Shown here: positions 21,843 through 34,129 of the stretch, one piece after another | How the letters are laid out: the number at the start of each line of letters is the position of its first letter | Position numbering within the stretch: the first letter of the stretch is position 1 | NCBI GenBank assembly: GCA_037176845.1 | Contig: JAYKXP010000101.1 | Span: forward strand, 1-64,000 | DNA from: Paramarasmius palmivorus | Lineage: Eukaryota; Basidiomycota; Agaricomycetes; Agaricales; Marasmiaceae | DNA length: 64,000 nt | Reading direction: 5' to 3' | Notes under the pieces: generated by a model | What the model was told of the DNA's origin: nothing | Databases searched by the model: none | What the model saw: only the letters and a program-made list of their open reading frames with translations | Program-made: the position numbers and the translations under genes

Positions 21843-23549
21843 ATGGACCAAAATCACCGAAATCCCAGCTATCCGTTGGAACCACCGACAAAGAAGGCTC
21901 GTGTCAGCAATAATCAGAGTCCTATAACAACCTTCAACGAAGCAGGCGCTCGAGTGTCATTGGCATACTACGATTCTGGCGATCAACGGAGCCGAAGTCC
22001 ACTCCGACAACCTGGGTTGGCCATGGAGAGGCATTTTGGAGGTTGGGGTGTTGCTCACGGTAAGCTTCTTTGGGACTCTCGGTAGATGGGTTGAGAAATT
22101 CTTCGATTTTTAGAAGGTGTATCGCGACCCGTTCATGAGTCCGAGTGGAGCAGGACTCTAATTGTACGAAATCTACCTGTAATATTTCTTTGCTATATCC
22201 TCAAGATATTGGATTGACACTTGAGCCTAGCGGAGGGTGTGCAGCGACAGCGTGCGTCACATACTGGAACGACATGGATATATCTGTCTCTTCGAAGACA
22301 GCATCCACATAAATGGAACCGCTTTGATAACCTATGTACGTCTGGGTCCAGATAGGATGATTCACATTGGCCTGATCTTCACCAGTTTGATATCCGCGCT
22401 GCAATTCGTACCTACAAAAGAACGGCAAATCTAGAGATTGGCGGGAGACGTGTCTGTTCTGCTCCGTTGCTCAATGTTGGAAACTACTGATTCGATTTAG
22501 ATTGATGTGGATTTTCATGAAGAGGCGGTGCGTTCACTCCATTCACTTCCATTTCACATTGAGATAGACCCTTCCAATTTACAAAGCGAATGAATGCAAC
22601 GTTGGAAATCACGCTGTGCAACTCGAAGGAGGCCATTGACGAACGTCAAGTGCAAATGTTGTTTCAGCAGTACGGAGAAATCCGAACAGTGATCCGTGTC
22701 CCAGGGATCAAGGCGTACGCTGCGTTTGTGGTGTCACTTCGAAAATTGTTTCTCGTCCAGTCTAACAAACTAAATATAGAATTCGTCGCTTGGAATTCTT
22801 TGATACCAGAGTGAGTCAAATAGTGTTAACAGAAACTCCAATACTCACGATGGCTTCAAGGATTGCATTAAAGCACAGAAAGAATTACATGGTCACAGAT
22901 TACAGGGCGGTACCATCGAGGTTGAATTTGTAGAGACTACCGACGTCGTAAAGTGCAAGGAGGAAAGGAAGCAAGTTGGGTGAGTGCACTTTCAGGTGTC
23001 TAGCCCCCAGTTGATTATACTTCACGTGTAGAGAGTTGAAAGGCACAAAGCGAACTTACGAGCAAGCTAATGAGGATATGTCTGTTGGCCCGTTGCCGGC
23101 GGACACGAATCTCAGTATCTCAAAGCTCCCACCTCAGCCCTCTTACTCCTCCGTGAGTCTGACTCTCGCTCCTCGTCTGCCACGGTCTCAAGATACCTGC
23201 ACTTAGAATGGCAACAATAACGACCGTGTCAATCAACGTTTAGCTGAGGCGCAAAAGCTCCAACGGGTACGTACGAGAGCTATGAAGCCCGGGAAACCAC
23301 GGTAACAGACATGTTTCGTAGCTCCTCTCCGCATTAAAACCACGCAACCCTATGGCACCGCCAACGCTTGGATCTCAAGCGATGCGGCCAACACCAACAC
23401 CAACACCAACTTCAGCGCTAGCGCTAACTCCGATGGAGTCCAACCCACAACTCTGGAATGTGTCTATTCCTCCTGCTATTCAACCGGCTACTACGAGAGA
23501 CCCCCGACTTCTGCGCCTCCAGCTTACGTCCATGGCTCCATTGCGTTAG
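21843..23549 (+). CDS. Mei2-like RNA-binding protein with two RRMs
   Basis: Eleven exons were assembled by hand: 21843-22059, 22114-22178, 22231-22335, 22386-22451, 22501-22527, 22587-22732, 22780-22810, 22861-22979, 23032-23152, 23207-23266 and 23322-23549. The introns are 40-59 nt and all phases fit, giving about 394 residues. The N-terminus carries a nuclear-signal-like PTKKARV and RSRSP. RRM1 starts at TLIVRNLP, has GTALITYFDIRAAIRTY, and closes with GGR/IDVDF. RRM2 starts at NATLEITLCN and has YGEIRTVIRVPG and LEFFDTRDCIKAQKELHG. The FDIR/FDTR wording after strand 3 is typical of Mei2-like tandem RRMs. The C-terminus is Pro/Thr-rich. Mei2 family proteins normally carry a third RRM near the C-terminus; none is seen here. 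The exact junctions of exons 6 and 7 are the least certain. Confidence 0.8.
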
Positions 23550-24182
23550 TCTTACTAGTGTAATGGTTGGAACACGCTAGAAGGTGATTGTTCTCAGTTC
23601 TGTCTGTGAACTGAATGACATTAACACAGGGACTCGGTACGTTTGTGCACAATGTACTAGGATTGGAATTCTGGAGATACTGCCGCAATCTGGTGGTTTG
23701 ATCGTTGAATGGGTTTTCACATGATTTCTTAGCTTAGCTGGGTTTTATATACGATGACCTACTTAGTTTACTGAAATGGATATGTTCAAGGAATGAAGAG
23801 TTGCAGTAGCTTGGATCAAAACTCCAACAAAGCTCCCTCATGCACGACGCTCAAGATGTCGTTCCACTTGTACGGCGTGTCCACATCATATAGTCACTGT
23901 CCTTCCTTTGTCTTCGGTGAGTACCAATATACCAGAACATTGCTGAAGGGGTGGTGTGGAAGCGTGGATTCCCGAGGATCAGTTCTGCTGCACGGCGTAC
24001 GCAGAACGTATTCGCGACTCACACGCAGGCTATCATCTTCACGGGTCGACGTAGTAGTCAATTCTAAAGAGCAATGAAAGACATATACAAGTATACAAAG
24101 TACAGGAGCAACTGACCGGAACCTGATGCTGCATGCCTCTCCTTCCAAGTCGTAAATATAGATACGTCCAAATTGATTACAA
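23550..24182. other. interval between convergent genes
   Basis: A tail-to-tail interval. A minus-strand open frame (23894-24217) overlaps the end of the JmjC-like gene and may hold its last exon or exons. Nothing else recognised. Confidence 0.4.
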
Positions 24183-26676
24183 TTAGCAAACCACTTTACA
24201 GTCCATTTCATACTCACGCGGGTATAAGGCTCTCAGTCGCGCTCGATCAATGCTAATTGAAGGGCCTGCCTCAAACCATTGATCCGACTCCAGTTCTGCT
24301 TTTACCCAGTGTGCGCTGGCAATCTTTTTATCTGCATCGAGTTTCGGGATGGCCTTTCCCATTGAATCCAGGATTGACTCTAGGACTGTGATCGCTACGT
24401 TATAATGGGGAGAGTTGTCCTTGAGCTCCGTTGCGATTGAGAATCTGACCTCGTCAATGCAAAACTGGAGGGAGTCTGCCATTTGTTGGGCTAAATCCTG
24501 TCCAGTATGTTCCTCTTTTCGCTTGCCGCGAGATTTCCTTGATTTCTTTGGGAGACGCCGCTGCACCTCCTGTTCGGATGGATAGTTTGGATCCCCTTCG
24601 AATAGCGGGATGTATGATTCGTTATTAATAAGCATGTCGTAAAGAGCAATTATTCCGCGACGGTAAACGACTATTATCGTAGACGTTAAAAGAGAAGTAG
24701 GAGGCTAAACCCTTACTCACCGAGACTTTCCACGACAGGTATTCCAAGGGCCATACGGACCAAACTTTGAAAGATGGTAGACTCCGAGTGATCGACGTTG
24801 GTCAAGATATCACCGTGATTGCTGTCGATGACTCTTGACCATTGGGTGAGGTGCAGGGCGCTCATAATCCAGAATGACGAACCACGAAATATAGCGGGTA
24901 CAGGGGTGAGCACCAAATGCAACATGCCCGGGGGCATAAAGCTAGATGGAGAATGAGCGATGGAGTCGTGAGAGCAAGAATACACACCAAACTGACAGAG
25001 TATCTCCGGGAAGAAGCAAGATATTTATGATCTTGCCGAGTTCAGGTTTTGGAAGCTTATCCTTGCTCCCTGCGAGCCATGACTGTATCCTATGAACTTC
25101 CGTGGCTGAAAGGGCGGGGTTGGGAACAAATAATGTCCAGACCTTCGCCCCAGTTTCTGCGTTGATGATGGTCATCTTTCCGTCTGCGTCATGGTGCCAC
25201 CATGTGATCACATTCCCCGCATGGGCGAGGGCCCACAGAACGTCAGGCCAAGAGATCAGCTCGTGAAAAGTCTTGGTGTTGTCTAAGGCCCGCTCGAAGT
25301 CATTCAAGGATCTGCCGTCAATCAGTGTCAGAGGACAACCGGAGCAAATGAGAGAACATGCCCATAAGGTATCCCATTCGCCTTGGTGGTAGCGAGGTCC
25401 AAAATGTATTTGATCTCCCCCTTTACGCGGACTGACTCAAGAAACTGTTCGAAGGACATCTTGTTTCGTGGAAGGAAGGGTTCGGCCACGTTTGAGGGTG
25501 CTACAGGGCAATGCTCAAGGACTGTCGGCTCCGGCTGTACTATCATTTCGAATTCCCGGTCATCTTTTGACCTCTCTGAATCGTCCACCAGAGCTTGGCG
25601 TTCAGATTTCACAAAATCTAGGAACAATAATCAATGCCACAGTAACAACCGAATACGGGATACGCACCGAACACTTCGACCTGCCGTTGAGACTCAATAT
25701 GAAGCGCCGGAAAGTGTTTACTGTCCAGCCCGTCATCCCAACTTTGCTGAGCTCGAGATCCTTTGGCCAGCAGCGGTTTGTTCATTGATATACACGCGGA
25801 TACAAGTGATTCCACAATATGGCTGCCTTGCGATTTGTCGATTACTTGGACGTCTTCGGTGGATTGTTCTACGTGGCCAAAGGCTGCCAAAGCCTTTACG
25901 ACCTGCCCGGCCTGCGATAATCAGCTACGTATCGACGATGATAGCTAAGTGTAGCACACCTTTGCGAGGACATTGCACCCACTCTCGTCTACTTTATAAG
26001 GGACACATGTCCGCAGCCGCGACCCTCCGTTTCCGTCCCATACCACCTCTCGTTGATTGTCGATATGGAATTTTGTGTATAGATCGTACTGTAAGGTTTT
26101 GTTAGAGCAAGGAACAATGAAATATCACGATAAATTCACCTCAACGCTACTACGCTCGTCAGTCGTCTTCTGGCGCTTAGACGACGACTCCAAAGAGGGC
26201 TTATAGTATTGCCGCTTTTGTCCCGTGTCTCTCCTGCGTGAGCGATAATTGCTTCTCCTGTTGCGAAGCTGCTGTATTCGAGAAGTCTTTTCCTCGGGAC
26301 ATGACAGTTTGAGTACGTCCCAATCAGTCTTTTTGGGTTTTCTTTTTGGGGGCCATTCAGGAGCGTCAGCTCGTAACAAAGGTAACAGCCTTTGAAACCA
26401 ACGTTGTTGATCAGCCTCCTCGTCATCCTGGAAGAAAATTTGATCCTCTTTGCCACTTTGCTCTAGAATGGTGAACACGAGTAAGATGAAGGAGAGCTCT
26501 TCCTGGTCTTGAATACAGGTAAGTGAGATGGAGTCGAGAGTTGTAGAACACCAGACGCACCTGTCATGGTGGGAGAAAGGAAACACTGTCCCTCCGAGTT
26601 TGATACACTGATAATTGATTAGATCAAACAACGGATTGATTGCCCACGCCAGAAAGAGCGCTTTCCCTTACTACAT
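24183..26676 (-). CDS. JmjC-like cupin domain protein
   Basis: Nine exons: 26672-26676, 26561-26607, 26140-26507, 25960-26088, 25668-25911, 25362-25617, 24997-25311, 24721-24941 and 24183-24670. Phases fit throughout, giving about 690 residues. The cupin core is in exons 7-8: ALAHAGNVITWWHHDADG, then GAKVWTLFVPNP, LLLPGDTLFMPPGMLH and LTPVPAIFRGSSFW. HHD and the later H are the likely metal ligands (HxD..H), as in Agaricomycete proteins called JmjC-like. The N-terminal part is acidic, then strongly basic (RRSNYRSRRRDTG). The first exon is only 5 nt (ATGTA). The intron at 25312-25361 appears to use a GC donor; a GT alternative exists 3 nt further with a later acceptor. A GTGAGT near 24200 suggests one more 3' intron, so the C-terminus is uncertain. 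No lesion seen. Confidence 0.8.
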
Positions 26677-27094
26677 GGCTACCAATTGACCACTTATGTG
26701 CTCACGAAGCCTCACGTCCCTATAACAATACATCTTTCCCAGTTTGCTGACTCGAGCGTCATATACTTATAGCGCTACTAGTAGTCAAGCTTTCCGTTTC
26801 GAAAAGCACGCCATATCAACACCCCTGTCCTTCACTGGGGCAAGTGAACGTTATTTCATGAACATAATCGTCACGACGAGCCTTCTGAGAGCAACCACAG
26901 CTACATCGGTATCTTTACCGAGCCCCGAAAGTTGAGAATCCCGGGCCCAATCTGGTTGCAACACCGCGACGGTCTGTTATATATATACATGTTCAAGTTC
27001 AATATTGTACAAGATCTGTGTCAAATGCAAAGTCCTAGTACATATCCATGTGCGAAAGGAAACAAAAAGCAGTGTGAGTCCTGAGGGTGCCTAA

Positions 27095-27504
27095 TCACGT
27101 CCAACGAACCTGAGGCCTCGCTAAGGGAGTCGCTTTCCAGATGAACTCGTGATTCCATCTGGCTCTAGTTAACCATTCACTGCGGTGGATGCCTGGCTGC
27201 GGCAATCCTTCCCAGCGGAACGGCTCAAAAATGATTCCGGAGTCGTTCGGTGGGGGTCCAAAATCGCAAGGTTGCGTAATCATGATCCGTGGGAATGAAA
27301 ATGAACGGGGACACCTTGCTCCAGAGTCGCAAGGTAAAAGGTAAAGCTTGCTCCAGAGTCGATATCCAGTGCCACGGTCTGACGCTCGTCACTGGCCACC
27401 GTTAGGCAATGAACCTCAATGAATCCACCTCCCATTCTTACTCGTTTCTCAATCCTCTTCCGAGGACTCAATCTCGGGGATCGCACAGCGTTGCGGACAT
27501 GCAT
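27095..27504 (-). CDS. possible small gene, two overlapping frames
   Basis: Two protein-like frames overlap by 4 bases. 27280-27504 (MHVRNAVRSPR.. to ..VHFHSHGS) is followed by 27095-27283 (MITQPCDFGPPPND.. to ..ARPQVRWT). They may be two exons or one frame broken by a shift. The word DIDSGASF resembles a retroviral protease site only by chance; no other retroelement feature is near. Family not recognised. Confidence 0.3.
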
Positions 27505-27780
27505 AATTCACGGTATGCACGGGTGGGATGCAAAAGTGGGGAAAGGCTATTGAGAGTGAAAGACATAATGATCGTTATTTATCAATGGGTCTGTATCGAG
27601 TGGGATACCCATTTGGCAGCACTCCCAAGTTCTTGTAGGATCTTGAAGTAGGTGGGCCACGATTTTTGACTGATTCCCTCATTAATGAAATAGCAGTGAT
27701 CCTTGTATATGGAAGGTATTATACAGGAATATCAGACTGTCGTCGTCGCGTCAAGTCTTAGCCTTATGGCAAACACTACA

Positions 27781-28594
27781 GAAGGATTCTCTCCGTCGCG
27801 TGCAATGGATACACCAATTCTCCTTTGTCACTTCCTTTGCCGAGAGCCTCCAGCTTGACACTTCGCGTAACATCAGTGTACGAACCCCTCCTGGAATGGA
27901 TAGCAAAGCTATTGCAGCGCTCGCGTCTATCCTCGATCAAATGGGGCGTGTCTGGGAGGAGCGAACAGTATATCCGAATTCGCTGGTTGTGAATCTTCTG
28001 CACGCGCCTAGAGATCTCGGACTGGGCCCTGGAATATGCGATAACCTGGTCGTGTATGAAGGTCCCTCTGACCTCCTCTTCCAACCGTCGTCATATCCAA
28101 GCTTGCGCTATGTAGTTACATGGGTGGCTCCACGCGAAGTCCCAATAGGGAAACTTGATTTTTCTCTTCGCTTTCCGACATTGGAGTTTCTACAAGTTGT
28201 ATTCGAGAGGTGGTTTGATAGTCAACTGACCACATTGGAGCATTTGAAGGTGCCCTCGACTGTCAAGGCGATCATAGTGCACCAACACTATGGCGATCGT
28301 CATGAGGTAATACCAACCCTGTCTTGGTTTTGGCGATACATGTGGAATCCGCGATTGTTGGGCATGATTGATAACGATAATTTGGATTGGCTCAGCGCAG
28401 AGTACAAGGACAGAGGTGTCGATTTGAAGGAACGCTATATTGGGTATGACGATTGGAGGAAATCACGCTGGGAGAGGGCTCACGCCATAGTAAATGGACT
28501 GTTGAGAAGGCTAGGCAGAGGAGTCGATGAGCCTTGTGTCAGGGATTTGGCTACGAGAAAACCCCAGGAGAACAACGAGATGGAGTGGTTATGA
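27781..28594 (+). CDS. hypothetical protein, probably the 3' exon of an LRR/F-box-type gene
   Basis: A 264-codon frame has no ATG at its 5' end. The first in-frame ATG is near 27896 (MDSKAIAALASILDQMG). Protein-like sequence runs upstream through LRRVQWIHQFSFVTSFAE to an acceptor-like CTACAG at 27775-27780, so an upstream exon is likely missing from this model. The body has Leu-rich segments (LHAPRDLGLG, YPSLRYVVTWVAP, FPTLEFLQVVFERW), which suggest an F-box-associated solenoid. It ends in a charged helix (ERAHAIVNGLLRRLGRG). No lesion was seen. Confidence 0.5.
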
Positions 28595-28599
28595 TGAAG

Positions 28600-29314
28600 T
28601 ATACGGCTAGCCTCCCTAATCATTCCCATGTTAGTACCGCACAATAACTCCATTTCGAGGATGTGATAGGTTGTGACTTCGCATGTACTACAGTCCGAGC
28701 CTGAGTTCCTCATCGACAGTCCTTTCTCGAACGTCTGTCGGTTAGGCCGTGAACACGAGGTCCAGATGCTCACTGCGGCCTTGCATACTTGTGAGAAGAG
28801 CATTTGCAGCGCACGCCGCAAACGATGTGGGAGCAGGCCGATATATATATAAAGAATCCAGTCATATGTCTTCTGTGCCCAATACCATCCCAGATCGTAT
28901 TATGTATCCCAACATACCTATATCCTCAACTATAAACCCAGATACCCACACGTAGACAATGAAGGCAGCCTATCCCATATTGTGTGTTCTACTGCGAAGA
29001 CTGGGATTACATGAGACTGAATGGAGCTCCGAACACTCTGAAGTGTGGAAGAGCCTGAGCATCCGGAAGAAGGAAAAAGGAAGCGCGTTGCAATTGTCTC
29101 CACTTCCGCTGTGGACGGAAGCTCAGGAATAGCAGAGGTGATGTCACCTGAGACTCCTTGGGCCTAGCGGATGAAGGTGTTGAGTATCGATATGTTCCCT
29201 GGGTTCGGGTCACATAGAGTATGCGGTGTAGATGCCTCGTGGTGGCGTTGTTGGCTCTATTGGCCGTCCCAGATCAACCCTGCGTGTTTACGGATGAGGA
29301 TGTGTTCACATTTG
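28600..29314. other. intergenic, nothing recognised
   Basis: A short AT-rich TATATATATA tract lies near 28841. No supported gene. Confidence 0.4.
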
Positions 29315-32300
29315 CTAACCAATTCTCCGCGTCTTAGCGTTCCGATAACGGTCCACCCAATCTTCCTCTCCTTTTAAGTGCTGTTTGATCAAAATGCACC
29401 AGCGAGATTTGCATGTGTATGTTGACTCGCGCCAATCCCGAGCAAATACTGTTTCATAGGACAAGCTGTCTTCGAATGACCATATAATGCTTTGTAACTT
29501 GGCATCGGAGTCAGGAATACGGGCCACGATAGTATCGCCTGGTGTGCGGGCCCCGAATGTAAGCAACGACAGGGAAGCAGTGTTTTTGACTGTTTCTTTC
29601 GTCCACTGATTCAGAGCTAGGCGCTTCACCCAAGTTCTCGATCCATTCCGAAGGACAATTAACGACATTGACACCAGTAACCAGCTGGCCTGCCACGGTG
29701 TCCTTATGCGCCATGTTAAGGTCGGCTACAAGTCGGCTATAGACTGTGGTGTAGGTAATTCCGATATCAAGGACTTCAGCTGAAGATGATATTCTGGGGG
29801 GAGATCAAGGGGTAAAGCAGACAAAGACGTGTCTGGATAGAAATGGAAAGGGTCGCCGGCACCCAGCTTGGCATCATTCGCTATTTCTAGACACTTGATT
29901 TAGTCTAATTTGTACGAACTCGTCTACGATGAACACACCATCCAGAAGGTAGTACAAGGTTTCAAGTAAGAGCGGATATGCTATACGATCGGGATGGTCG
30001 CCAGCTGTGTGGAACTACGGTGGAGAGTTAGTGCTGCACGAAGACTTAGTATGAAGATTGACGTACTTGAACAGCATTTGGGCCAGCTTTGTGCTAGCCT
30101 CTTTCGCCTTCTCAGTCCAGACTCCGCGGAAGGGAAGGTCAAATTGTAAAAATATTGCCATCAGGACCATGGCCTCGGGCGGATCGTACATCGTGATCTG
30201 AACTATCACCCTGTATCGGGTCTAACAATACCTCCAGTTTTGTTGACAACACAGGGATAAGGACGTCCTGAATGTCACTGCTGATTACAGGCAGTCCTGA
30301 CGGATTGTCACGAAGCGGCTCAGTAACATAATTGAGGACACGGTGTAGCTCCTCTGTACGGCCTAAACTGTCCCGCAAGGCATCTAAGCCAAAGGACATT
30401 TTACTGATGACATCGGTCACCCGTCGAAGACCGTCATTGATAGACTATCAATGGTTAGCGTATTGTAATGGAGATGTAGTACCAATGGTGTCTCACCTTG
30501 CCAGAAATTTCACTACCATTGTCATCTGCGCAACGAAGTTGGATTCTTCAGGTGAAAGAGCGTTGTGAAGGATCATTGTAGTAAGTTTATCTAGAGCAGC
30601 AATATTGGCGGCGCGCGCCTTACGAGCGTTGCATCGACCCCTTGTCGCAAGACGAATTACAATTGAATCGCCGTCGCCGAAAATTTCCATGAGCTCAGAA
30701 GTGAAGCATTATCCGGCCAACGTGCCAATTCCAGGTCTATAATGTCAAGTAAGACGAATGCTCAGTGCGGCCTCTGTGAGAGAGTACTTGCCTTCTGTCC
30801 CTTTTCCAAAAGCCATCCTTGATGCTGCAACGGTCTGTTTGCTAAGCTCTTCGGTTGTCTCTTCGGTTAGCTGTAATGTCCTCTTGAATGCCTCCCGGAC
30901 GATACTAAGATTGCGGTAGACGCCCTGACGAAACGGATCTGCCTCGCATAAGCGCTGTCGGATAACTTTGGCTGGCTGCCCCAGGTCTTCTGATATGTCC
31001 AGCACCGGAATGTTCGTAATCGGAAGGGGGAAATGAGGCTCTGTAGACGTCGTGCCGACAAATTCATAATACCTAGACGTCCATCAGATTAGTAGGCAGG
31101 AAATGTTCCGAACCGCAAGGCGTAGGTTCTTCGTGTCGGGAGCAGTGATGGCGGGAATCTGGCGTAGGCTGGCGATAGTGCTATCCCAAGCTTTCCACGC
31201 CCAATCAAGGGACAATCGGTATCTGATCCAGAGACCGTCCGCGAGCATGGAGGCTGCTGCGGTGTCATTGATCAACATCAGGATTTCAGGAAACATATCC
31301 GATACGAGGTTAGGGAGGTTGGAGAGCCTAATTTCACTTCAGAGTACCACTCTGTCCACGATAAATAACCAGCTTACCATTGTGACCACAGCTATATCAG
31401 TTGAAATCTCTTCTCGCAAGTACCGGCCACCGTCGAATTCCATTAATAGTGCGAGAAGCGGTTGAGATTGTATTCCGCGAGGTTTCCATACACGATGAAC
31501 AGAGCAAAGTGCTGAAGTGATGTCTCTCTTGACATCCATGGCTGCCCATACCGTAGCATGTCGATGGAACGTGTCAATAACGGGGATTAAGAGGTCGGCC
31601 GTCGATGAGTGTTCAAGTAAATACGTTGTTAACTGGGTTATTGTTAGAAGGATACTGGCGAGGAAAGGAAAGGATCGTACCTCAAGCACAGTGTCGAAAC
31701 AATTAGTCCGTGTCATCAGCCCGACGACGACGCAATAACACTTCAATAAAGTTGTATGCGAAATTCTCCGTCTATTTCATGTATCAGCACTAGAAAGCTA
31801 ACCCGTGCTACGCACGGTGCTGTTCTGTTATTATGACCTGCTAAAGGCATGCTGTTCATCTTCAGGTTTTCGAAGTGTCGCACCGAGATGTAGATGCTGA
31901 GAAGTTTGATGCCCAGGGAGAACTTTATTCGCGAACTTGTCACTTCCCGTACTCGTCATCGGCCAAAAGACAGGCTCGTGGATGAATGTTACTGTTCTCA
32001 TTCGTGGTGCTGTCAGCCTATCATTGTCAAGGTTCCTTGATATTCACTTACCAACAGTGTTGTCTAGCCGGGAAGTTTACATCGAATATCCTCGAACTTT
32101 CCCGTCGTCTCGATGCTCAGCTCCACTTTTTGCCTTCTTTGGTAATGTTTATGTCTGGGTCAAACACCGCCTTTCAGTGTATAGTAGATGTCTCCAAGAG
32201 TGATCGTTCGACATACTGGACTATAGTCTGCTGAAGTGGAGGTAATAACCACTTAAAGATGCGGACTTGGTCGGCTCGAAAAAGCATTAAGCAGCCTGCC

Positions 32301-32640
32301 GAAATCATTTTCGACAGTGGATGGTGTCGGCAAGGAAGTATTTGACGGCCTCGGGATAGACTTGATAGGCCGTACAAGGCAACCTTTCTTTGATTGACTG
32401 CGGAGGTCACACAGCTCGTGGAATCGACACATTCTTGAGATGTAGCAAATCAAGTAAGCCCGCTCCTTTAGCGCCGTGAGGTACGCTTTTTCCGAGCTTA
32501 TACAGTGGAACATTGGGATTGGCAAGATCGTCGAGCCAGGCCTGGCGCTTGGTATTATTGAGTGTCTCTCTCGAAGGGTCTTTGAAGGCATGGGGTCTAT
32601 AGGTCACAATTGTGAGCGGGTTTGAAGCAACAAACTGTCA
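29315..32640 (-). pseudogene. Mediator subunit 12 (Med12/Srb8), internally deleted and frameshifted
   Basis: Ordered fragments match the Med12 family in sequence order. They are the N-terminal domain (KRQAWLDDLANPNVPL, KSVPHGAKG, VSIPRAV; 32410-32607), a middle block (QRKVALYG, VRIFKWLLPPLQQTIVQ; 32174-32410), and VIDTFHRHATVWAAMD with LLALLMEFDGGRYL (31339-31746). Next are LADGLWIRYRLSLDWAWK with STIASLRQIP (31084-31296) and DPFRQGVYRNLSIVREAF (30745-31067). Then come ALDKLTTMILHNALSPEE (30493-30690), GLRRVTDVISKM (30400), LQFDLPFRGVWTEK (30150), CPSEWIENLGE (29600-29640) and KNTASLSLLTFGARTPGD (29500-29600). The N-terminal block ends at TGA where the family has Trp, and the middle block follows at once, so several hundred codons are missing. 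Reading frame changes between blocks, for example between WIENLGE and KNTASL. Med12 is part of the CDK8 module that restrains RNA polymerase II. Confidence 0.82.
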
Positions 32641-34129
32641 AATCACGCACGGAACGATATTCTTCCACTGAATGAACGCAAGTTCAAAAAAAAGGGTAAA
32701 CGTCATCGCTGGGGCTAGTTTGGAGTGATACGCACTGTGTGTACCCGGTACAGTTTGAGTCTTTCTCCCCTTGTCTCTATACCGTTTCACCCATGCTGAT
32801 TGAGGTGTGTGAAAGACGATCGAATTTGGTAAATCTGAATCCAGACCATCCAGTTGAGAATGGAAGCTAATCGTGAACCCTTGTCCAAGGAAGGATTCGA
32901 AGCAGCGAAGGTCTGAGTAGTGATATGAAGAACTGGATGATACCGTGAATCAGCACTAGCTGTCTCGTGATCCGAACCACTTCGGACTACGATGATCTCA
33001 TACAGTGGGACTGCAAGTAAGACCTGACATGACGAGAAAAAATAGAAGCCAGCGAATAAAGTGGGATGTATTGTTCCATGGGGTAGGAATGTACGAAAAC
33101 TCCAGGAGAGTGGTAAGAATAATGGTGGCGACTGCGTTGCCAAGCCTAGTCGCACCCGGTCACGATGGATGTCAATTGCCCATTGACAGCGTATACCACG
33201 GGGAGGTTGCGGCTCTGGCGAGGCTCTGGCAGCTGCAAGCGTGAGAGGATCGGATGTTGTCCGTTCAAAACAGCCTTACGCCACGGTCCAATGACAAATG
33301 GTAGAAGACAATGCAGAATTCACGAAATTGAAGATTGGCTGAGTGTCGCCTTTGAGGTATTGCTTTGGGGTATTCTGGCTCAATCTCGGTGATAACGCTA
33401 GTGCAACGTCTTCTGTGGGGGTTTAGGATGCCTGTGTTAGCTTTTATACCATGAAAAATGCGAGTTCTCACGTTTTCAAAAAATTCTCGGAGGTTTCGGT
33501 GACACTCTCCCATGGTATCCCTGAGTAAAGGAGCATCTCCATTCGTTTGGATCTCCCCCTTTGCACTTCTTCGCGCGGCTGCTGAGAGCCCCCCTCATAT
33601 CCTCGTCTCCCAAACTTAAGGCGTCGCCTGGCGGTCTACGAGGTGTCCCATTACGAGCTGAAGCGGCATCACCGTCTCCCGACCGAATATCAAGTGCATC
33701 CAGAGTACTGCTTGGTGGCAAACTGGAGTTGGGTACTGGAGTTGGGTGCTGGAGTAGATGAAAAGCCTGGTTGTAGCAGTGAAATGGGCAAGGATCAAGT
33801 AAATGCGAAAACCCAGACGCGACGCGCGAGAAGGGAGTCAATAGCGAGGAAAGATAGGAGAAGGAGCAAGTATTTCGCCGGAGGAACAGATCAGAGAATA
33901 GAAGACAAGGGCAAAAACAAATAGACGGAGGTCAGATGTATAGGCATCGTGTCGTGTGCGAGAACAGTTCCTGTATGAGTGAGTTGGGGTTGCTTGGACA
34001 TGACTCAGCGTGAGTGTCGGGCTGCCGCATTCCAAGAGCCATCCAGGCCACCGCATATTTGACCTATCCTTACAATAACCAGGCGTCAAGGTACTCTGCC
34101 CGGAAGCTTTAACAGGGATTTTTCCGCAA
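32641..34129. other. region with weak, contradictory ORFs
   Basis: Minus-strand frames at 32787-33155 (hydrophobic) and 33476-33841 (Pro/Ser-rich, acidic) and plus-strand frames at 33005-33244 and 33643-33924 compete. None shows a domain or a coherent intron set. Confidence 0.35.

Noticed and set aside
27340..27370. DIDSGASF as a second retroelement protease
   Set aside because: No integrase, reverse transcriptase or LTR nearby; the match is too short.
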